The translations under genes and the position numbers were made by a program. Shown piece by piece: positions 12,461 to 27,759 of a stretch of 64,000 bases of DNA (its first letter is position 1; every line of letters starts with the position of its first letter). Below the pieces are notes generated by a model. That model ran no database searches. It saw nothing but the letters and a program-made list of their open reading frames with translations, and was not told the origin of the DNA. Source of the DNA: Acridotheres tristis (Eukaryota; Chordata; Aves; Passeriformes; Sturnidae); NCBI GenBank assembly GCA_037013685.1, contig CM072898.1, positions 1,860,001 to 1,924,000 on the forward strand. Reading direction: 5' to 3'.

Positions 12461-15400
12461 CGTACAGATTGTTCACCTGATGCGAGCTGCGAGTGCCGCT
12501 TGTTGTTGCCGAGCCTTGTGTTGTGTGCATATGGTAGCTGCCAGCAGAAGAGAATAAGGCATTTTGGGCTGTAGCTTAAAACTTTGCTCGTGTTCCCTTG
12601 CTTCTCCCTGCTCGAGGGGTTTTATTCGTTGGAGTGGAGAGGAAGTGGTAGAGGTATGTATTTGTCGGCTTAGGAACTTGAAAGCAGTCAGAAGGTCTTA
12701 TTTGTTTGTTTTATGTGAGATTATAAACCCGGTTACGGGTATAAACTGGCCGTTATTATTATCATGACTGTTTTTATAGAGGCACAGATGTCTGGGCGCT
12801 GTGGAGAGCGGCCATACCTCAGTGGTGCGTAGCTGCAATAAACTCGGTGTCAGAGTGGCTCAGCCGTGGCTTCGGGGGCACGCACAGCTGGCACAGGGCT
12901 GAGGCTTGGCTCCCGAAATGGCACTGCGTCTGTGACCGCCGGGCTGCCTGCTGGACAGCCTCCAGTCTACACCTTGTGCATTTTAAAGCTATTGTTGCTG
13001 GATGTTTCTGTTTCCTCAGCCCAGTGCTGTCGGCAAAGAGGTAGTGGTGCTCTTGAGGAGCTGTTTTTGTTTTCTGTGGGCACAGGCGGCTCAAGCTCCC
13101 CTTCCCTCACCTCGCTGAGGTATGTGGTATGAGTTGTGTGGCTCCTGGCCACATGAAGGTTTTGGTATGCAGCTCATGGGATCAGCAGCGTTGGCCCATT
13201 CTGGTATGTGCACAGGTGCAGTGTGTGTATCATGGGTACCAACATGATTTTGCACTTGGCTCGAGTCTTCTACCAGGCCGTGTTTCTACAGAAGATAAAG
13301 CTGGATCCTTCTGTAAAGAATGGCGAATTTTCCAAGTTCAAGACTTGCGGAAGGCTTTTCTTGCTTCCTATGTTTTCTGTTCTTTCCTTCCCAGCAGAAC
13401 TTTCTAAGTCTTTAATCTGTGGTTGTGATGAAGGTGTGCTCAGGTCGAATGTTCGTGTTCCTGGTGCTTGGAGGAGCCCGGCTGGGAGCAGCTCACACAC
13501 TGCTTCCCGTGCATCTTGCGGTGCTTCCTTGGTCAGTGTAAGGCAGGAATGCTTCCACTGGCCTTTCTCATTCTGCATCAGGAGTTACTCAGGGTACTTA
13601 GGAAACCAGAAATAATGCGGATGGGGAATATTTTTCAGGTTTAAAGTCCGTTCTGAGACTCTGAAATTTGGCTAACAGGTAAATAATCCCTCATGCAATG
13701 TAATAAGGCAAATATATGCTACTGACGTTTCGAAGTGAAGTCTAGGTTTCTTCTGCTTCTTGGGCGTCAGCTTGGATTTGGTCACTGGCATCTTATTTTT
13801 CTGAAGGTGTGCTGTCTCCAGCTTGAGATCTTTATTCCCCACTTCTTCCTATTGTTTGTGGTTTTTCAACACCCCTTCTCCCCCAGCATACAAATGACGG
13901 CCGGTTTTTCTTTGCAGCAAAACAATTGTATTTTTCTGTCCTACGTAAGCTTTTCTTTAAACCTGGCACTGACAGTCATTTCAAGTGCTGCCACTTGCCT
14001 TACTCAAAACAGGGTTATGTCAAGAGAAATTGTGCTGCTGCTGCTTTTGTTTATGTAGTAGTACTGTAATAGGAAAAGACTTGTTCTTGGTACAATGAAT
14101 GCTGGTACACCAGAAATCCTGCTAATGATAGTGATTAATGGGTGCTGCTCAAAATAGCTATCACTGCTGCTGTGACTAATTGTGCTGTATGAAAAGAGCT
14201 CCTTTATTCGCAGTAATCTCAAGGTGTTTCTAGAGTTTTAGAGAAGTGTCTGATGGATGCAGGCAGATAACTGCACAGGGAGATCTAGAACTTGCTGGAG
14301 TGTGGCAGCTCTCGGGATCTTGCTGCTGTGCTGCAGAGCCAGCCGGGGCTGAGAATGAGTGTCTTCTGGTGATTGTAGGTAGATAGAATATTATTAATGC
14401 TGTTAGTCAGTGCAGCACCCTACATGTTGCAAACAGTGCCGGGGTATTGTTAGTAGCTACAGAAGGGGTTTATATCATGCATGAAAGATGACATTTCCAG
14501 CAGCATGGGTAACCTCATCGCAGGGCATTGTGCTGGGGCTGCCTCCGAGGGCAACTACGCTTGACAAAAATCTGTGTTGCAATCTCTGTGCTCCCCCTGG
14601 AGCTTGGTGAGGTCTGGATACCCCTCCCAGGCCTTTGGGCAGCAGGTGATGGTGACATGCTGCAGGCAATCCTATGCTCCTGGGCCACGGTGCATTCCTT
14701 TGTTTGGATTTTGTACATGCTGCAAACTTAATGGGGACTGTGGATCTAAGCCGTAGGAGGTCCTGTGTCTTGATACCTGTAGAATCTGAAATTCTGGTTT
14801 GTAGGATGAAAAAATACTGTGAAAATTAAGTAGAATATGTTAAAGATGGGTCCCAAACTCACTGAGAAGAAGCTTGAACTTGTGTTTGTTGTACCTCTGT
14901 CTTTGTGTTTCTTCTCTTCTGCTGTTTAAGTACCTTGAGACAATTTTACATCAGGAGCTGTTGAGACATTTGTCCTTCCAGCTGTCAAAGAAACCCTTAA
15001 GGTGTGTGTGAGGGGAATAGAACACATTCCATTCACAAATTCTGGTTTGCAGGTTAATTGCAAATTTGGTCTGATAGCATTCCAGTCTTGTAGTGTTCTG
15101 TGGATAAACTGGTTTAGTCCAGTCCTTGAATTTTGTCAAAACGGTCATTAAAACAAGGGAATTTTCTTTTTTAAATGAAACTTCAAAATGATAATTTTGG
15201 TGGTAATGAGGTGTGTTTCACTTTGAAGAGCTCTCATGTGACAAGACAAATTGTTTTGAGAACTGTGGTCTTGGAATATCAATCTTGCCTTACCCTGCTG
15301 TAATTAATGAATTACTGTGTTGGTTACTTCAGATAAATTTTGGGGAATTCATCTGTGTGGTTCTGTTAAGGTCACAAGCTTTGCATGAGGCAAAGCAACT

Positions 15401-18400
15401 TCCAGGAATTCAGGCTGGAGTGCTTTGGAGTAAAAGAAAAAGGAGTAAGTGTGTGTGAGAAAAAGCAGAATAGAAGGTTTAGAAATGCTGGTCAAGCTTT
15501 GAAGAATGACAGAAAAGAGGCATGCAAAGGACTCCAGGTACAGCTGGGGGATGTCTGAGTGTATGGGTGGGTCGGGGGTGGGAGTAGCCGAGGCTCTGTG
15601 AGGCTTTCAGGCATCTTTGAGAGGCTGTGCAGCACGTCAGGCATTTTCCCAGCTATGATTCTGCATTCCATCGATGGCAAATTGGTTTCAGTCTGGTGAT
15701 AACATACGGCAGCTTATCCAACTCTAGTTGGAAGTGTGATATTCTAGGACTTGGCTTTGAAGAACCGTTTTCACTAAGGAAATAAATATTCTTCCTTCTA
15801 AGGAAAGCCCCCGTAGCAGAACACGATAGCACTGGTAGATAGAATTTTTGCTGTATTAGCTAAAAAGCAAACCAAAAACTTTAAAAAAAAAAATGGCTGT
15901 AGAGTAAGTGCCCGTGTTTTATTGTTAGGGTCACATCAGGTAAAAATAGGAAACACCTTTACAGTACCTCCCTGAACTGTGACCAATTTCTGCTTATGTT
16001 TTTAGGAACATTTTCTCCCTGAAATACGTGATGAGTATTTTCTGGTTTAGGCTAGCTAGATTTCCATTGTTCCTTCTTCGTGGTCTTTTGTTGCTGGGCA
16101 GGTGAGTGAGTGCCTAACAGTTCCTAACAGTTTTCTGCTTTTTTATTGGGGGGGGTGGGTTTGAGGTCAATGGGACTCTGTTTTGATTTATAAAGTCATA
16201 TTACAGTGGGGTCTTGTCAGGCATTAACATTTTCTGATAAGCATTTCTGTACAACAGCATTGCAAAAGACAGATTCTGAGGAAAATTTCAACAGGAAAAT
16301 TCTTCCACCACCCTGTCGGTCACTCCTCATGTTGAGTTATTCTACTTTTGTTCTTTCCTGACACTACCTATGTGCTGGTTACAATGCTGTAAGGGAACAT
16401 GTCAACTGGCTGTTTAATAACAGTGTTTTAGGTGTGACTCTTGTTTAGTTGTGCACTCAAAGTTGACATTTAAATGGTACTGTCCAATTATAGAAAATTC
16501 CTCGGGCTCTGTGTCGTGTACTCTGCAATCTGGGAACAGAATAAATGTCCTCAACCTAGACAGCTTCTTAATGTAAGAGAAAGTTTGTTTCCCTTGATAG
16601 AAATAATAATATTGAAGTTTGTTTCTCTAATTATTTATTTTAACACATTTTGGGAACTCTAAAGCAGTGTATAGAATGAGTTGTAGAGGAGAGGGTAGGA
16701 GAAGAGCAGGAGGAAGGGGCTGTGATGGATCTTTTTCCCATTTCTCCACAGGCATCTCTAGTGTGATTCATTCGTGTGAGGGTTGTCTGCCAAAGAAATT
16801 AATCTCTAATCCTGTCAGTAACTGAGTGTTTTTAGTTTCCCAAGTAGATTACCTGACTGTCATAACTGGTATGTTTGTGAGTTTCTGGATGGTGTTGGGA
16901 ATTCCTCTGGATTCACTGGGGTAAAATTAGATCCTTTGAAGCGTGTTCACGTGATTTGTCTCATACCAGGATATTCAGGGCAATGTTCCTAGGTATTTTT
17001 TAATGAAAGTTGAACTTCCTGCTCTTCTGTACATATTACAGAAGTTGGCTGTGTACCTGGGAACACTTTGAGTCCAAGCACAAGAACTTCCCTGGGGAAA
17101 GATAAAGCACCTGAATGTCTGCAGCTCACATTCCAGGAAAATCTGAAGATCTTTTAAACATTGCTTCCTAAGAGTCTAAGGACAAGGTAATATTTTCAAA
17201 AGTTCCTTAAAAATATTTGAAGCTGGCAGTCTCATCCTGAAGAAGCCAGATATTCTTTTTATATGATCGTGTAACAAAAGTGCTGAAAAGCAGAGAAGAG
17301 CTGTAGTGCCTAGGAAGGACACACACAGAAACTCTCCTCTTCTTGAAAGATTCCTCTCGTGTCTGCATCCTCACAGGTGCAGTGCAGGACTGGGGAATCA
17401 CAGGGGAAGGATCACAGTGGGGAAATGTAATTCTGTGCCAGACCCCCAAAGATTTGAGGAACATAACCTCTTTCTGGTGAGTATTTCAAAATGTTGCTCA
17501 GGATGCTATTTGCATCTGATGGTATTGTGTTTTTTGGAAGGAGGAAGAGGGTACCTGAAAGTGCTGTTCTGTATGTTCTTCTTCCAGTTCTGTATGTTCT
17601 TCCTCAGGAGAACTTTGGTATGAGTTTGTCATCTGCAAATGCTCAGAATAAACCATGTTTGTCAAATGCAGGTAAAAGTGAATGCAACTGCTCATCATTT
17701 GTTAGAGGTCCCCGTGTTTTGTAAAAGATGGAAAAATCCTGAGGAGAGAAGATACTTGGTGGAAGGGGAGAGTAGCAATGCTGTTTCTGTTGAGCGGTCT
17801 GCAGTTCTTGGTCCAAGCAGAAGTTAAGGCCTGGTGGTGTGGAATAGTGTTAACTAAAACTGTGCAAATACCTGGTTACAGAATCCTGCTTCATCAGTTC
17901 ATGTGATGAAGTCTGAGCTGCAGAATAAACTTTATTTAGCCTCTTACCAAAGACATAGTTAGGTATTTGTGGTTTTTCAGTTGAGCAACACAACTTGCAA
18001 ATATTTAAATAATAAGGTAATTTAAATAAATAATTTAAATAATAATATCAGCCGTTTTTGCTGTATGAGATGAGCATTTGCAAGCAAGTGATGCAAGCAA
18101 AAACTTTAATATGATGATGAAAAATAGGTCTTCTGCTAAATATGCATGTATTCTTTAGGAAAAACTAAACCCTTTAATTTACTAAATAAACAAAAGAGAA
18201 TGAAGAAACTTGGTAAAGATCAGAATTTTGTTTCACTGAGTTCAGTTGTGAGTGGTGCAGATGAAACCAAGACTGCTGTTGTTGGCAGGAGAGCAGAGGT
18301 GTGAGTGGGTACTTGGACTTTCTTTACATGCAGAGAGCAAACTGGGCATGGTTTGGTAGCACATATTGCTGTACAGATAAATTGTCCTTCCACCAGTGTA

Positions 18401-21400
18401 AATAGATGCACATCTTCTGATAGAAGCAAGGTTAAGGCTTTGGTAGTGTTGTACTTGTTTTGGCTGTTTCTGAAGAGAAGTTGCTGAAGGTTATATACAG
18501 AAGAGCAGGGTAGGTCAACTAAAAATTAAATTGCCTAAAATAAAGCAAGTGTACGTGAACTTCTGATTCCGTGGCTTATTTTTGTTTCATGCTGATGAAA
18601 ATTGTATGGAGTCCTGGAAGGAAATGCCAGTTATTAGAACCAAACCCTGAAAAACAGAGCATATTTTAGCAACATTCTACTTTTGGGAATATGCTTGGTT
18701 CTGTATTAAAATGTTGGAAAAGTCCTTACTCAAAAGAGTCTTTCTGTCTGTCTCGTATTGCTTTCACAAGGAAAATGAAAACTGTTTTTTGAGCAATCCT
18801 ATTAGATCTCATAATCAACTTCTTTGTGTAAACATTGCAATAATTTCCAGGGCAGCAGATTGTGATGTTGAATTCGACACTTTGACCTCATTCCAGTCCC
18901 AAAGAGGAGCAAACCTTATAAAGTTTTTAGGCAGGTATTACAAATTAACTTTGATAATTAGCAAATTTTATATAAAATTTGGCCATGACTTTAACACAAG
19001 ACTTGTTCACACCTTCTTCTTAGGAAAGATATTCTTCAGATCCAGGTTATCAACCCTAATTTAAATGTTGTATTTCACATAAATGACTGTTTCAGTTTTA
19101 AGACCAGCTGCTGGTTTGTGGGACAGTATATGGTCTGGTTTGGCAGGCTCTGGTCAAGTGCACTTAGAGCTTTTTCCATATGGAAAAGTGGTACATCTGA
19201 CGTGTGCTATTTTGAAGTAAATCTGTTGCTTGGTTTAGTGGTTAGAAGAGTTCCTTGCCTGGTTAAGTGAATGCATTGCTCTGCAGATGTTTCTGGATAT
19301 GAAATCTGTTGAAAACCACTAATGATACATATTTTGTTTTTGTATAGGAATGTAACATTTTTGTGGTGATGAATTGGTATGATAGATTAAATCTGTAGTT
19401 GACACACAAGATTTAGGGAAATGTTTTTTGGGTAAAGTGCATTTTCTTCCTTTGAAGATGCAGCAGGAAAAGAGCTTGTTTGGTTTTTGTTTTTCCCAGT
19501 CTTGGTTTCTGGAATGGTTGGGTTGTAGGAGGTTTGATTGGGATTGTCTGATGCAGTCAGACAAATGACCATGGTCTGCTCTGTACTTGTGCTTTTGCTG
19601 AACATGGGTTAGAAGACGAGAGCTCTTCTGTGTGTGCCCTCCTTTTCCATATTTCAGTGATCATCAGATGGCAGGAGCTGGCAGTCAGGTGCCAGGAGGT
19701 GCCAGGTGGTTGCTGTGTATTTGGACACATTTTTGAAGGTGTTCTTTGGTCAGATGTGTTAGGTGAACATGGTGTGGGAATTGCTCTGGCTCAGGGTAGC
19801 AGAGGGCAAGGCTGAGGAGCTCCTCTGGCTTTAAAGGTACAATATATAAATTTAATTTGTTCTTAAACAGCTGCACAGTTTGTTGCTTGTGCAGTGCTTT
19901 GGTGGGGGGGTTGTGACAATTTGCAGTGATTTTCAAGCTTCTCAAGTCCGTTTCTGAGGACGTGTCTGTAGGTTGGCATGTTGCTGTTCTTCAGGTTCCT
20001 CTGTCCTTACTCTGTTATTCATTATTCCCTTGCACTTAGGGGATTATTGATGCAAAGGTCTGTCTACACTGCCTTCTCTTGTGTTTCAGCATCTTTTGCT
20101 GTGTTTCACTTGAAAGGCCACCTTAACTTTGTGCAGTGTGAGAGGTGAAGACAACTGGTTTTATATGACTGACAACATTTGGCTTCATGTTGTCGTTTGT
20201 TCTTTTTCCTCAGACATTCACATTTTTACGGGCATTTTTTCACCTTCACATTGCAGCATGTGGCTGCTTTTTCTCTGTTTGATGTAATGTGTTGTTACTG
20301 GTATTTTAAGTCACATTCTGAGACAGGAGAAGATTCTGGATTTCAGTCAGTTGCTTTCTGCTAAAAGGTTGTATCTGTATTTTGGTCTGAAATTGTTGTA
20401 GGACAGATGAGGCAACTTCTTTCCAAAAATACTTGTGGTTTCAGGGACGTAATATATTGTGTCTTCTTTGCATATGCTATTCGATATATTCTGATCTGGA
20501 GCATGAGTTCTTTCTGCTGTGTTGGTTGTATTTTGCTGCACATGAAATGAAAGACCAAGAAAAACAAGGGTAAGTATAGTTCATGAAATTTTCTACACTA
20601 CATAATCATGCTCCTTTTCCTTTTAACTTAAAGCTTTGTAAGTGATCCAATCTTCACAATCACGAGTGTTCCTTGGAAGGTGTGCTGTGTTTTGATTCAG
20701 ATGTTCAGTGTGTTGAAGAATAAATTATAGTATGAATGCAGGGCATCTTGCATACTGTGTCTGTGCTAAATATTTTCCTCTAAAATGAATTTTAATGTGA
20801 GCAAAGTTAAACTGGTATAATTTGGAGCAGCAGACTTGAGGCAAAAATGCAAGTAGCTGTGTGTGAGTATTGATTATTGTGCTCGGTAGCATGTGAAAAA
20901 CTCATCGTGCCTCAAAGCACTGTTGCCTTAGTGGACTTAAAATCCCTTATTTAGCTGTCACTAAAGATTTGTGTTGAGGGTTTTTAAAAATCTCTTCTTT
21001 TACATCACACCATTGACCTAAGTGCTGCAGTTTATTGACTTTCCTTGACCTTATGCTGTCACAGGCAGGTAGTGTTTTGGCCAAAGGATGGTGGGTTTCT
21101 GTCTAGAACAGTCCAAACCTGGTAATCTCACAGGACTCACATAATAGATTCTGAAAAAAAGCAAGGAATGGTGACTGGAGCTGTAGAATAACCCTGGGAG
21201 GATGGAAGCACTTGACAAATTGACTGACATGTATCAGTGTGTGTAAGATGCCTTTGTCTTCACTGTGGGGTGTTCAGCACAGCAGGTCACATGTTGTGTA
21301 CCTCTTTGGTAAGAACCAGCATTTAAAGGACTGATACTTCAAAAGTGATGCTTTGTAGTTGATGTGAAGGGAAGAACAGAATTTTGTTTTCACTGGTGAA

Positions 21401-21774
21401 ATGACTTTTTTCCTAAAACTGCTGCTTCATGTTCCTCTTTATGGAAGATGCTGCCTCATCCTGGACTGCTGGTGAGCTGAAGGTTGTGTGGCAGCTACTT
21501 GTGGCTTACTTGCAGTGCCTCTCCTTTTTTTGTTTTCTTTTGTTTGTTCAAAATGTTGGGTTTTGTTAAATATGAGAAGACTGTAGTAAGAAACATAACA
21601 AAGCAACTGCTCATAGTCATGAACTCAATGAGTAATTGAGACTATTCAATGTAATCTTTTAGAATTATAAATGCTACGTAAAAAACATTTTCCTTTTTGA
21701 ATAGCAAGCTTAAATCTGTCACTTTTCACAAGAGCATGTAGTGATATGGCAAGGGAGAATTGCCTTTGCTGAGG

Positions 21775-22008
21775 GAGAGTAGATTTAAATTAAATATTGG
21801 GAGGAAATTCTCCCCTGTGAGGGTGGGCAGGCCCTGGCACAGAGTGCCCAGAGAAGCTGTGGCTGCCCCATCCCTGGAAATATCCAAGGCCAGGTTGGAT
21901 GGGCCTTGGAATAAGCAAGGATAACTGGGATAATGGAAGGGGTCCCTGCCATGGGGTGGGATGAGATGGCTTTTAGGTTCTTCCAACTCAAACCATTTTA
22001 TGAATTCA
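21775..22008 (+). mobile_element. CR1 LINE fragment, 3' end
   Basis: The segment contains the hallmark CR1 3' region: a 'cagagaagctgtggctgccccatccctgga' type block (about 21848-21878), then 'aaggccaggttggatgggcc', then a tail around 21975 resembling 'ttcttccaactcaaaccatt'. This corresponds to the end of ORF2 and the short 3' UTR of chicken-repeat-1 elements, in the sense orientation. It is 5'-truncated, as most CR1 copies are. Small deletions leave no long open frame. Confidence 0.9.
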
Positions 22009-25000
22009 GGATAAGTCAGGCATTTACAACATTGGTATGTGGTGAAAACCTCAGTGCCACAAGATTTTTTCATTGATACTTTTTCTTGGGTAGTTACCTT
22101 CTAGGTGCTGACTAGTAGAGATTGCTTAATATAACATCGAAATAGTTCTTATTAGTAGTAAATAAGTCTCGGTTCTGACCAACAAAAATCCATTGTTTTG
22201 ACCAAAGTGTGGACAAAGAAATGACTCCTAAACAGAGGGTATGTTATAACTTCAGAGGCAAAGAAATACCAGCATAATCACCTGAAAAATATGAAAAGGA
22301 GTCCATGGAATAATTTTCTGTTTCAGACAGAAAATAGAACATTAGCTGTAGGAGGAGCTAAGGTTCCATTTTGCAAGTGACTCTGCTGTTTAAGGTGATT
22401 TGCTGATAGGTATGCAGCAACTCAGAAAGCAGCAGGATGCCTCACTAATAGCATTTGAGAGCCCTAAGATATAGTTTCATCTTAATTTTGAATATTGTTA
22501 TATTGATATTCTGTAAAAATCCCATCAGTTTCATTGCCAGGCCCAGAATCATCTTAATTTTTTATGCTGCTGAATCCAGTCACTCTTTCCCCTGTGATTA
22601 TTTTTGTTCTTACTTTTAGTTTTACTCTTTTTTTTTTCTGCTTTAGGCTTTAATTTAATATAAGACTCTCCTGATTGTATGTGTTAGACAGTGAGGATTG
22701 GAATGTTAGCTGAAAGATTGGGAGAGGAATCTGCCACGCTGAAAATGCAAAAGATTTCCTGTTGTTACTCAGTTTGGTGTGAGTTAGTGTCCCTGAGGCA
22801 GCTGAAGCACTGCTTAAATTCTCCTTGATTCATGTAAATGCACAAGGGGTAGCAGAGGATAAAACCCCTTGATGTATCCAATAATACTGTGATTGTGGTT
22901 AGTCCCAACTCTGTCTTTAGAACACATTGTTCCTAATAAAATAAATGCACAAAGTGGTGTGGCCTGCTCTAGCTGCAGAGTGTTACTGGATGCTTTGAAG
23001 GAAGGTAATTATTTTATTTATTTCTAGACTTGAAATTCTGAGAAAATGTCTCACTGAAATTCAACTCTCTCAGTGGGCAGAACATTCATGGTGTAGTGTG
23101 CACGTAACAGGCATTGTTAGGTACATGCAGGGAATCCATATTTTGTATTGCTGTGGATAAAACCAAATCTATAAATACCTCAGTGTGTATAAGGATGCTT
23201 GTCTAATACTGTGGGGTATAAGCTGGCTGGAGTTAATCTAAAAGAAGGGAAAAGAAATTGAAAATAAACCAGTGCTGTTGGATGGGAAGCAAGAAAGCAG
23301 AATATGCTTTTAGTGTTGAAAATTTGCAGGAAACTACAAACTTTATGTTATAATACAAATGCAGAAAATAAATGAGGCATTCCTGTGTTTATGCATTCCG
23401 GTGTTTCCTGAGAGGTTTCTACAGATATGTATTGTGGGCTTATGTAGAATATAGATATTGTAATTGCCTAACAGAATAATTCTACAAGCAGAGCAAAATC
23501 CTTGCAGAGCTGTAGAAGGAAGGAGTATTGGTAGAGCAGGGACACAGTTCCCTGCTTTTTCCCATCTGGCACTGTGGGGAGCAGGAGTGGATGGAAATCC
23601 TGCAAGAAGCATTTGCTGTCTTGTTTGGTTTGTGCTGTAGCCATTGGCACTTTCTGCTGCCATCAGTAATTCAGGGGCACAGGACACACAAGTTCAGGTT
23701 TTTGTCAGAGCCTGCCTAATGGGAAAAAACCTGTGGAAGAAGAGGCATTATCATTAAATAGAGAATATAATAAAGAACTGCAGAGCAAGTTCAAGCCTTC
23801 AATGTCAAGGTCTAGCAGCAGGGTCCTTCCCAACCACTTCATTGTTGCCTGGGCTCTGTTACTGTGCTGCTTCAAGCAGATGCAAGGAGAAATTTTTCCT
23901 TAATAATAATTTTTCTTACCTTCTCCAGACCCATTGTGGAAGTTATTTCCATAATACTGATTGTGGAAGAGTGTGGCCATTGAGTTTTGTCCAAAATCAG
24001 CCTGGCTGAGCCATAAGTGCTGTGTGATGGTTCCACTGGGGCTGGAGGAAGTAGTGAGTAGTGGGAATGTCTTACCTGAGAGCAGTGTTCAGATGGAAAA
24101 TTGCTTCTGTGTTCCTGAGGGGGGTGGCTGTGCAGTGTCCTCCCAGCAGGCTCCAGGTGTCCTGGCAGGGAAGCTGTGTGAGCTCAGCCAGGTGTGCCAG
24201 GGAAGGTCATGGCAGGTGGCAGAGTCACCAAGCACAGTGGCTAATACAGTGCTCACTACATCACCCTGGTATCCTTGCAGGTCCTAGGAATGTACTTACT
24301 AGTTTAAATTAAATTGTTAAATTAATTTTTAAACATTAGTTTAATGAGTGTGTTGTTAAATACCAAAGAAAACCATCAGGCACTCTGGTGCTCAGTGTCC
24401 ATTTCAGCCTGCTCTGATAGCAGCACTGCTGCCAGCACCTCCTGACTCACCTGGTGATGCTTGAGTGCTCCAAGTGAAAGGCTTCTTTTTCAAAAAAATA
24501 ATTCTCAGGTTTCCTTTCAGAAATTAAAAAAAAATTGCTAAATTTTCAGTGAGCTTCGAAGCTTTTCATGAGCTCATTAGTAATTGGAATGTTTCCTGTA
24601 AACGATTGTGTGTTGAAAGGGTTGTTTTGACATATTTGAATGTGCATTGCATGTTTTATTGGAAATGAAGGCACAGATCAGCATTCAGCTCCAGCCTGCA
24701 TCAGTGACTGTGCTCCAGGAGCCCTTTCCCTTTGAAGTAATGATTTTAAAATGGTGTTCTGTATAGATTCACTCTGGTACAACTTGAGTTTCATTCTTTG
24801 ACTAATGAAGAATATTCTTAGCATACGTAAAACCACCTATGCTGTATTCCCACAAGTTTATGACAAATGGGAGTGGAAACAGTGCTGAAAAATTAAACTT
24901 TAATGCTGTCCTCGATGAGGACTTAGAATTGCTTCAGTACCTTTCATAGTAAGGGCAGAGACTATGGGAAAATTAACTTATATTTACACTGACAGGCAAT

Positions 25001-27718
25001 ATTATATTAGTTCTTTAAATTTTGCATTTTATTAGTCTGGTGTCCATAAAATGCTTAATTAATTCAGTATTTTGAAATAGATGGGTTATTGGACAGTGCT
25101 GTTGTGATACTCTTTTTCCATTTGACTAACAGTATCCTTTTGAAAACATACTTTCACATATTTTCCTAGTGGCATGATAAATTTTTGTGGCTGTCATTCA
25201 TTGACATGAGAATCTCAGTGAGGTTTATTAAGATGCTTCGAGTTCTCATTTTGAGGTGGGGTAGAGAAGTTTTCAAATGTTGACCCTGAAGACACAATGA
25301 AGTTACCATTCAAAATATGGGTTTTTAACGTCATGTTTTTGCTGAGGGATGAGGCAGTCCTGACTTTTATTTCTTTATGTTGACAGTGTAATTTAATCTA
25401 TTTTTTTTTTAAAGGAAAGAAAGTATTGTTATCCCCCAGGAGTCACCTAGGAATGAATCTCATGGGCTGCTCCTGGGTGTGCTGCTCCTGTCATTGATAA
25501 CTTTTGTTTCATGATACCCCACAGTGGATAAATATATTAATGAGATGACTCTTGACTTCCCAGTTTGTCTGTTGTTTTTCAGTCCATTCCAAAATCCAGC
25601 TCTGCTAACCTAAAAAATTGTCCCACTTGGTTTTCTCTAGTCTGGTATGTGTTCACTTATCTACTTTTATTCTTGATTGGTGGAGGCTGTCCTCCCACCT
25701 ACCCTGTTCAATTCGTGTGGAACTGGTAAGAAATTCAAATGATGCCCTGCTGAGAATAGGATGGAAGCTGAAGGAGTGGGAGGGAGTAGAAGAGACTGAT
25801 GGTATTTACTGGAACTGTCTGTGCAAACCAGTGGGAAACAGCCCATATTGATGGTCAAGCACATTGGTAAGGTATATATCTAAAAAAATGAACATATGTC
25901 ATAACACCTAATGTAATGATTTAAGGATTATTCCTCTTTCTTAATTTTTGTTCAAGTTGTCCTGTAATTGATGATGTCTGAAATATAATTTGGAAAATAA
26001 TTTTGTGAAGTACTAGTGGCAATTTCTTTGCTGTTAGCATCCTAAGCTGGCTAATTCTCTGATTAATCAAGTCATATCAGTATATTTTGCCTTGTTTTGA
26101 AACACTTGCTTCTGTCTTGGTGTGTTATAAATATTTTGGGGTGTGGGTCCATGGGAATTCCCGTTTCTCCCTGGGTTTAAGTGAGGGTGTTCCCTTAGGG
26201 GCAGGGACCAGGTGGGTCCCTCTGTGCAAGGTGAGCACAGAGCAAGCTCAGCAGTGCCCAGCGCTCCCTCCCTCTCCTGGGGGTGCTTTTTGGGACTGAA
26301 ATCGCTAATTTTGGGGTAGCAGAGGTGTGCTCAGAGTGCTTGGTGAGAACACAGCCGTGCTGGTACCTCCTGGCAGCTCCCAGAGGGCCTGCCCATGTCA
26401 GGCTGCAGCCTCCAGGCTTGGGATGCATCCTAGAAACTTCTTGTTTTTCAGCACTTTGGAGACAGAACCTTTTTTCATTCCTCTGGGAGCTGTTCTGTAT
26501 CAAAGTGCTTTTGTGGCAGAATTTGTTAATGGAAAAACATTTGCCCTAGCAACTGGTATAATTGGTAAGAATATGAAAGAGGGTTATGGATAGTGGTCAT
26601 TAATTAAAAGTAGAGATCTTGACCACTGCCATTGTGGCCTAGATGGGTGGTGTCTGGTCTAGTAGGCCACTTTTAATTGGCTTTAACAAAAGTTACACAG
26701 TCAATGGCAAACAAATGACATATTTTGTTATTGCAAAAGCTCAAGTTTAAGCAAAGTTCTCATAAATAGGTGGTGTCAGATGAGATTTGCATTGTAAGAA
26801 ACCCCTGTAATTGGTAGGATTTAACTTAATGTCCACAGATAGTCTGTAAGGTATGAATAATTGCTGGAAGTTAATGTTCTGCATTGCAAACTGCCCTGAA
26901 GTGCGGATCTGTTGTATTTTAAGGTCTTTAGATAAACCTTCCAACAAATTAAGCTGTTTCATTGCAGTGGAGTACTGACAGTAGTATTTAATATCTTTTT
27001 CAGAGAAAGCTTTAAACATATATTGTATAAATACATTGTTTCTAATGCTCTTAAAAGTAATGTTAAATTGTCCTCAACAAGAAACATATGGCTATAAATT
27101 CTGACATACTCCATGCGCTGTCCTGACTGTCGGAAGCAGAGTGTGCAATGTCGAGGATATTTAATTTAAAAAATTGGGATAAGGGTCGTGAATTGTATGC
27201 TAGAAATAGAAAATAAGATTAGAGGTTATGTTTCAGGCATGGAGCTGTCTCTGGGGGGGGAACAGAACAAGGTTACTTCAAGGTTTGGAGCCTGGCTGGG
27301 GGATGGGAGAAGGGACGAAATCCAGCAGTGGCTAAAAATGATGCCTGGGGGAGTTTGTAGTAACACACATAATAGGAACTGCCAGGCTGAGGAATTGCCC
27401 TGATGCCGAGCCTTGTGCATTGTAGCTTCTCCTTGCTGGTGCCAGATTAGTCATGGGCAGTGCTTGGTACCAGAGGGGTGTCCTGGTGCCAGCACAAGCA
27501 GTCCTGGTGCTGAGAACGCTCCCTCTAAACCTGATACTGGGGAAATGTGCTTGGAAGGGCCTGCCCAAATCCATGGTAGATGCATCAGCTGGGATTGAGG
27601 CATTGCTTAAATGAATTTGGCACCTTTGCAATGTCTCATGGCTGGCAGAACTTTACTGTGTCACTGTTAGTGCAGCAGAAAAGCCCTTTGTCAATAAAGG
27701 GTTCTGGGAAGGAGTGTC

Positions 27719-27759
27719 AGTCACCTAAATATCATTTGGCTCAAGTCACCTAAATATCA
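27719..27759. repeat. Short direct repeat, two copies of a 16-mer
   Basis: The 16-mer agtcacctaaatatca occurs at 27719-27734 and again at 27744-27759, so the period is 25 bases. It is a minor local duplication in intron 1 with no visible function. Confidence 0.8.

Noticed and set aside
11539..12574. Several long ORFs (up to 328 codons) on both strands at the CpG island
   Set aside because: Stop codons are rare in very GC-rich DNA. The translations are Pro/Arg/Gly/Ala low-complexity and overlap in most frames.
16097..16112. gggcaggtgagtgag, identical to the sequence around the exon 1 donor at 11842
   Set aside because: A 15-base match of a common donor-like motif with no CpG island or exon context. 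It is treated as coincidence rather than an alternative exon.
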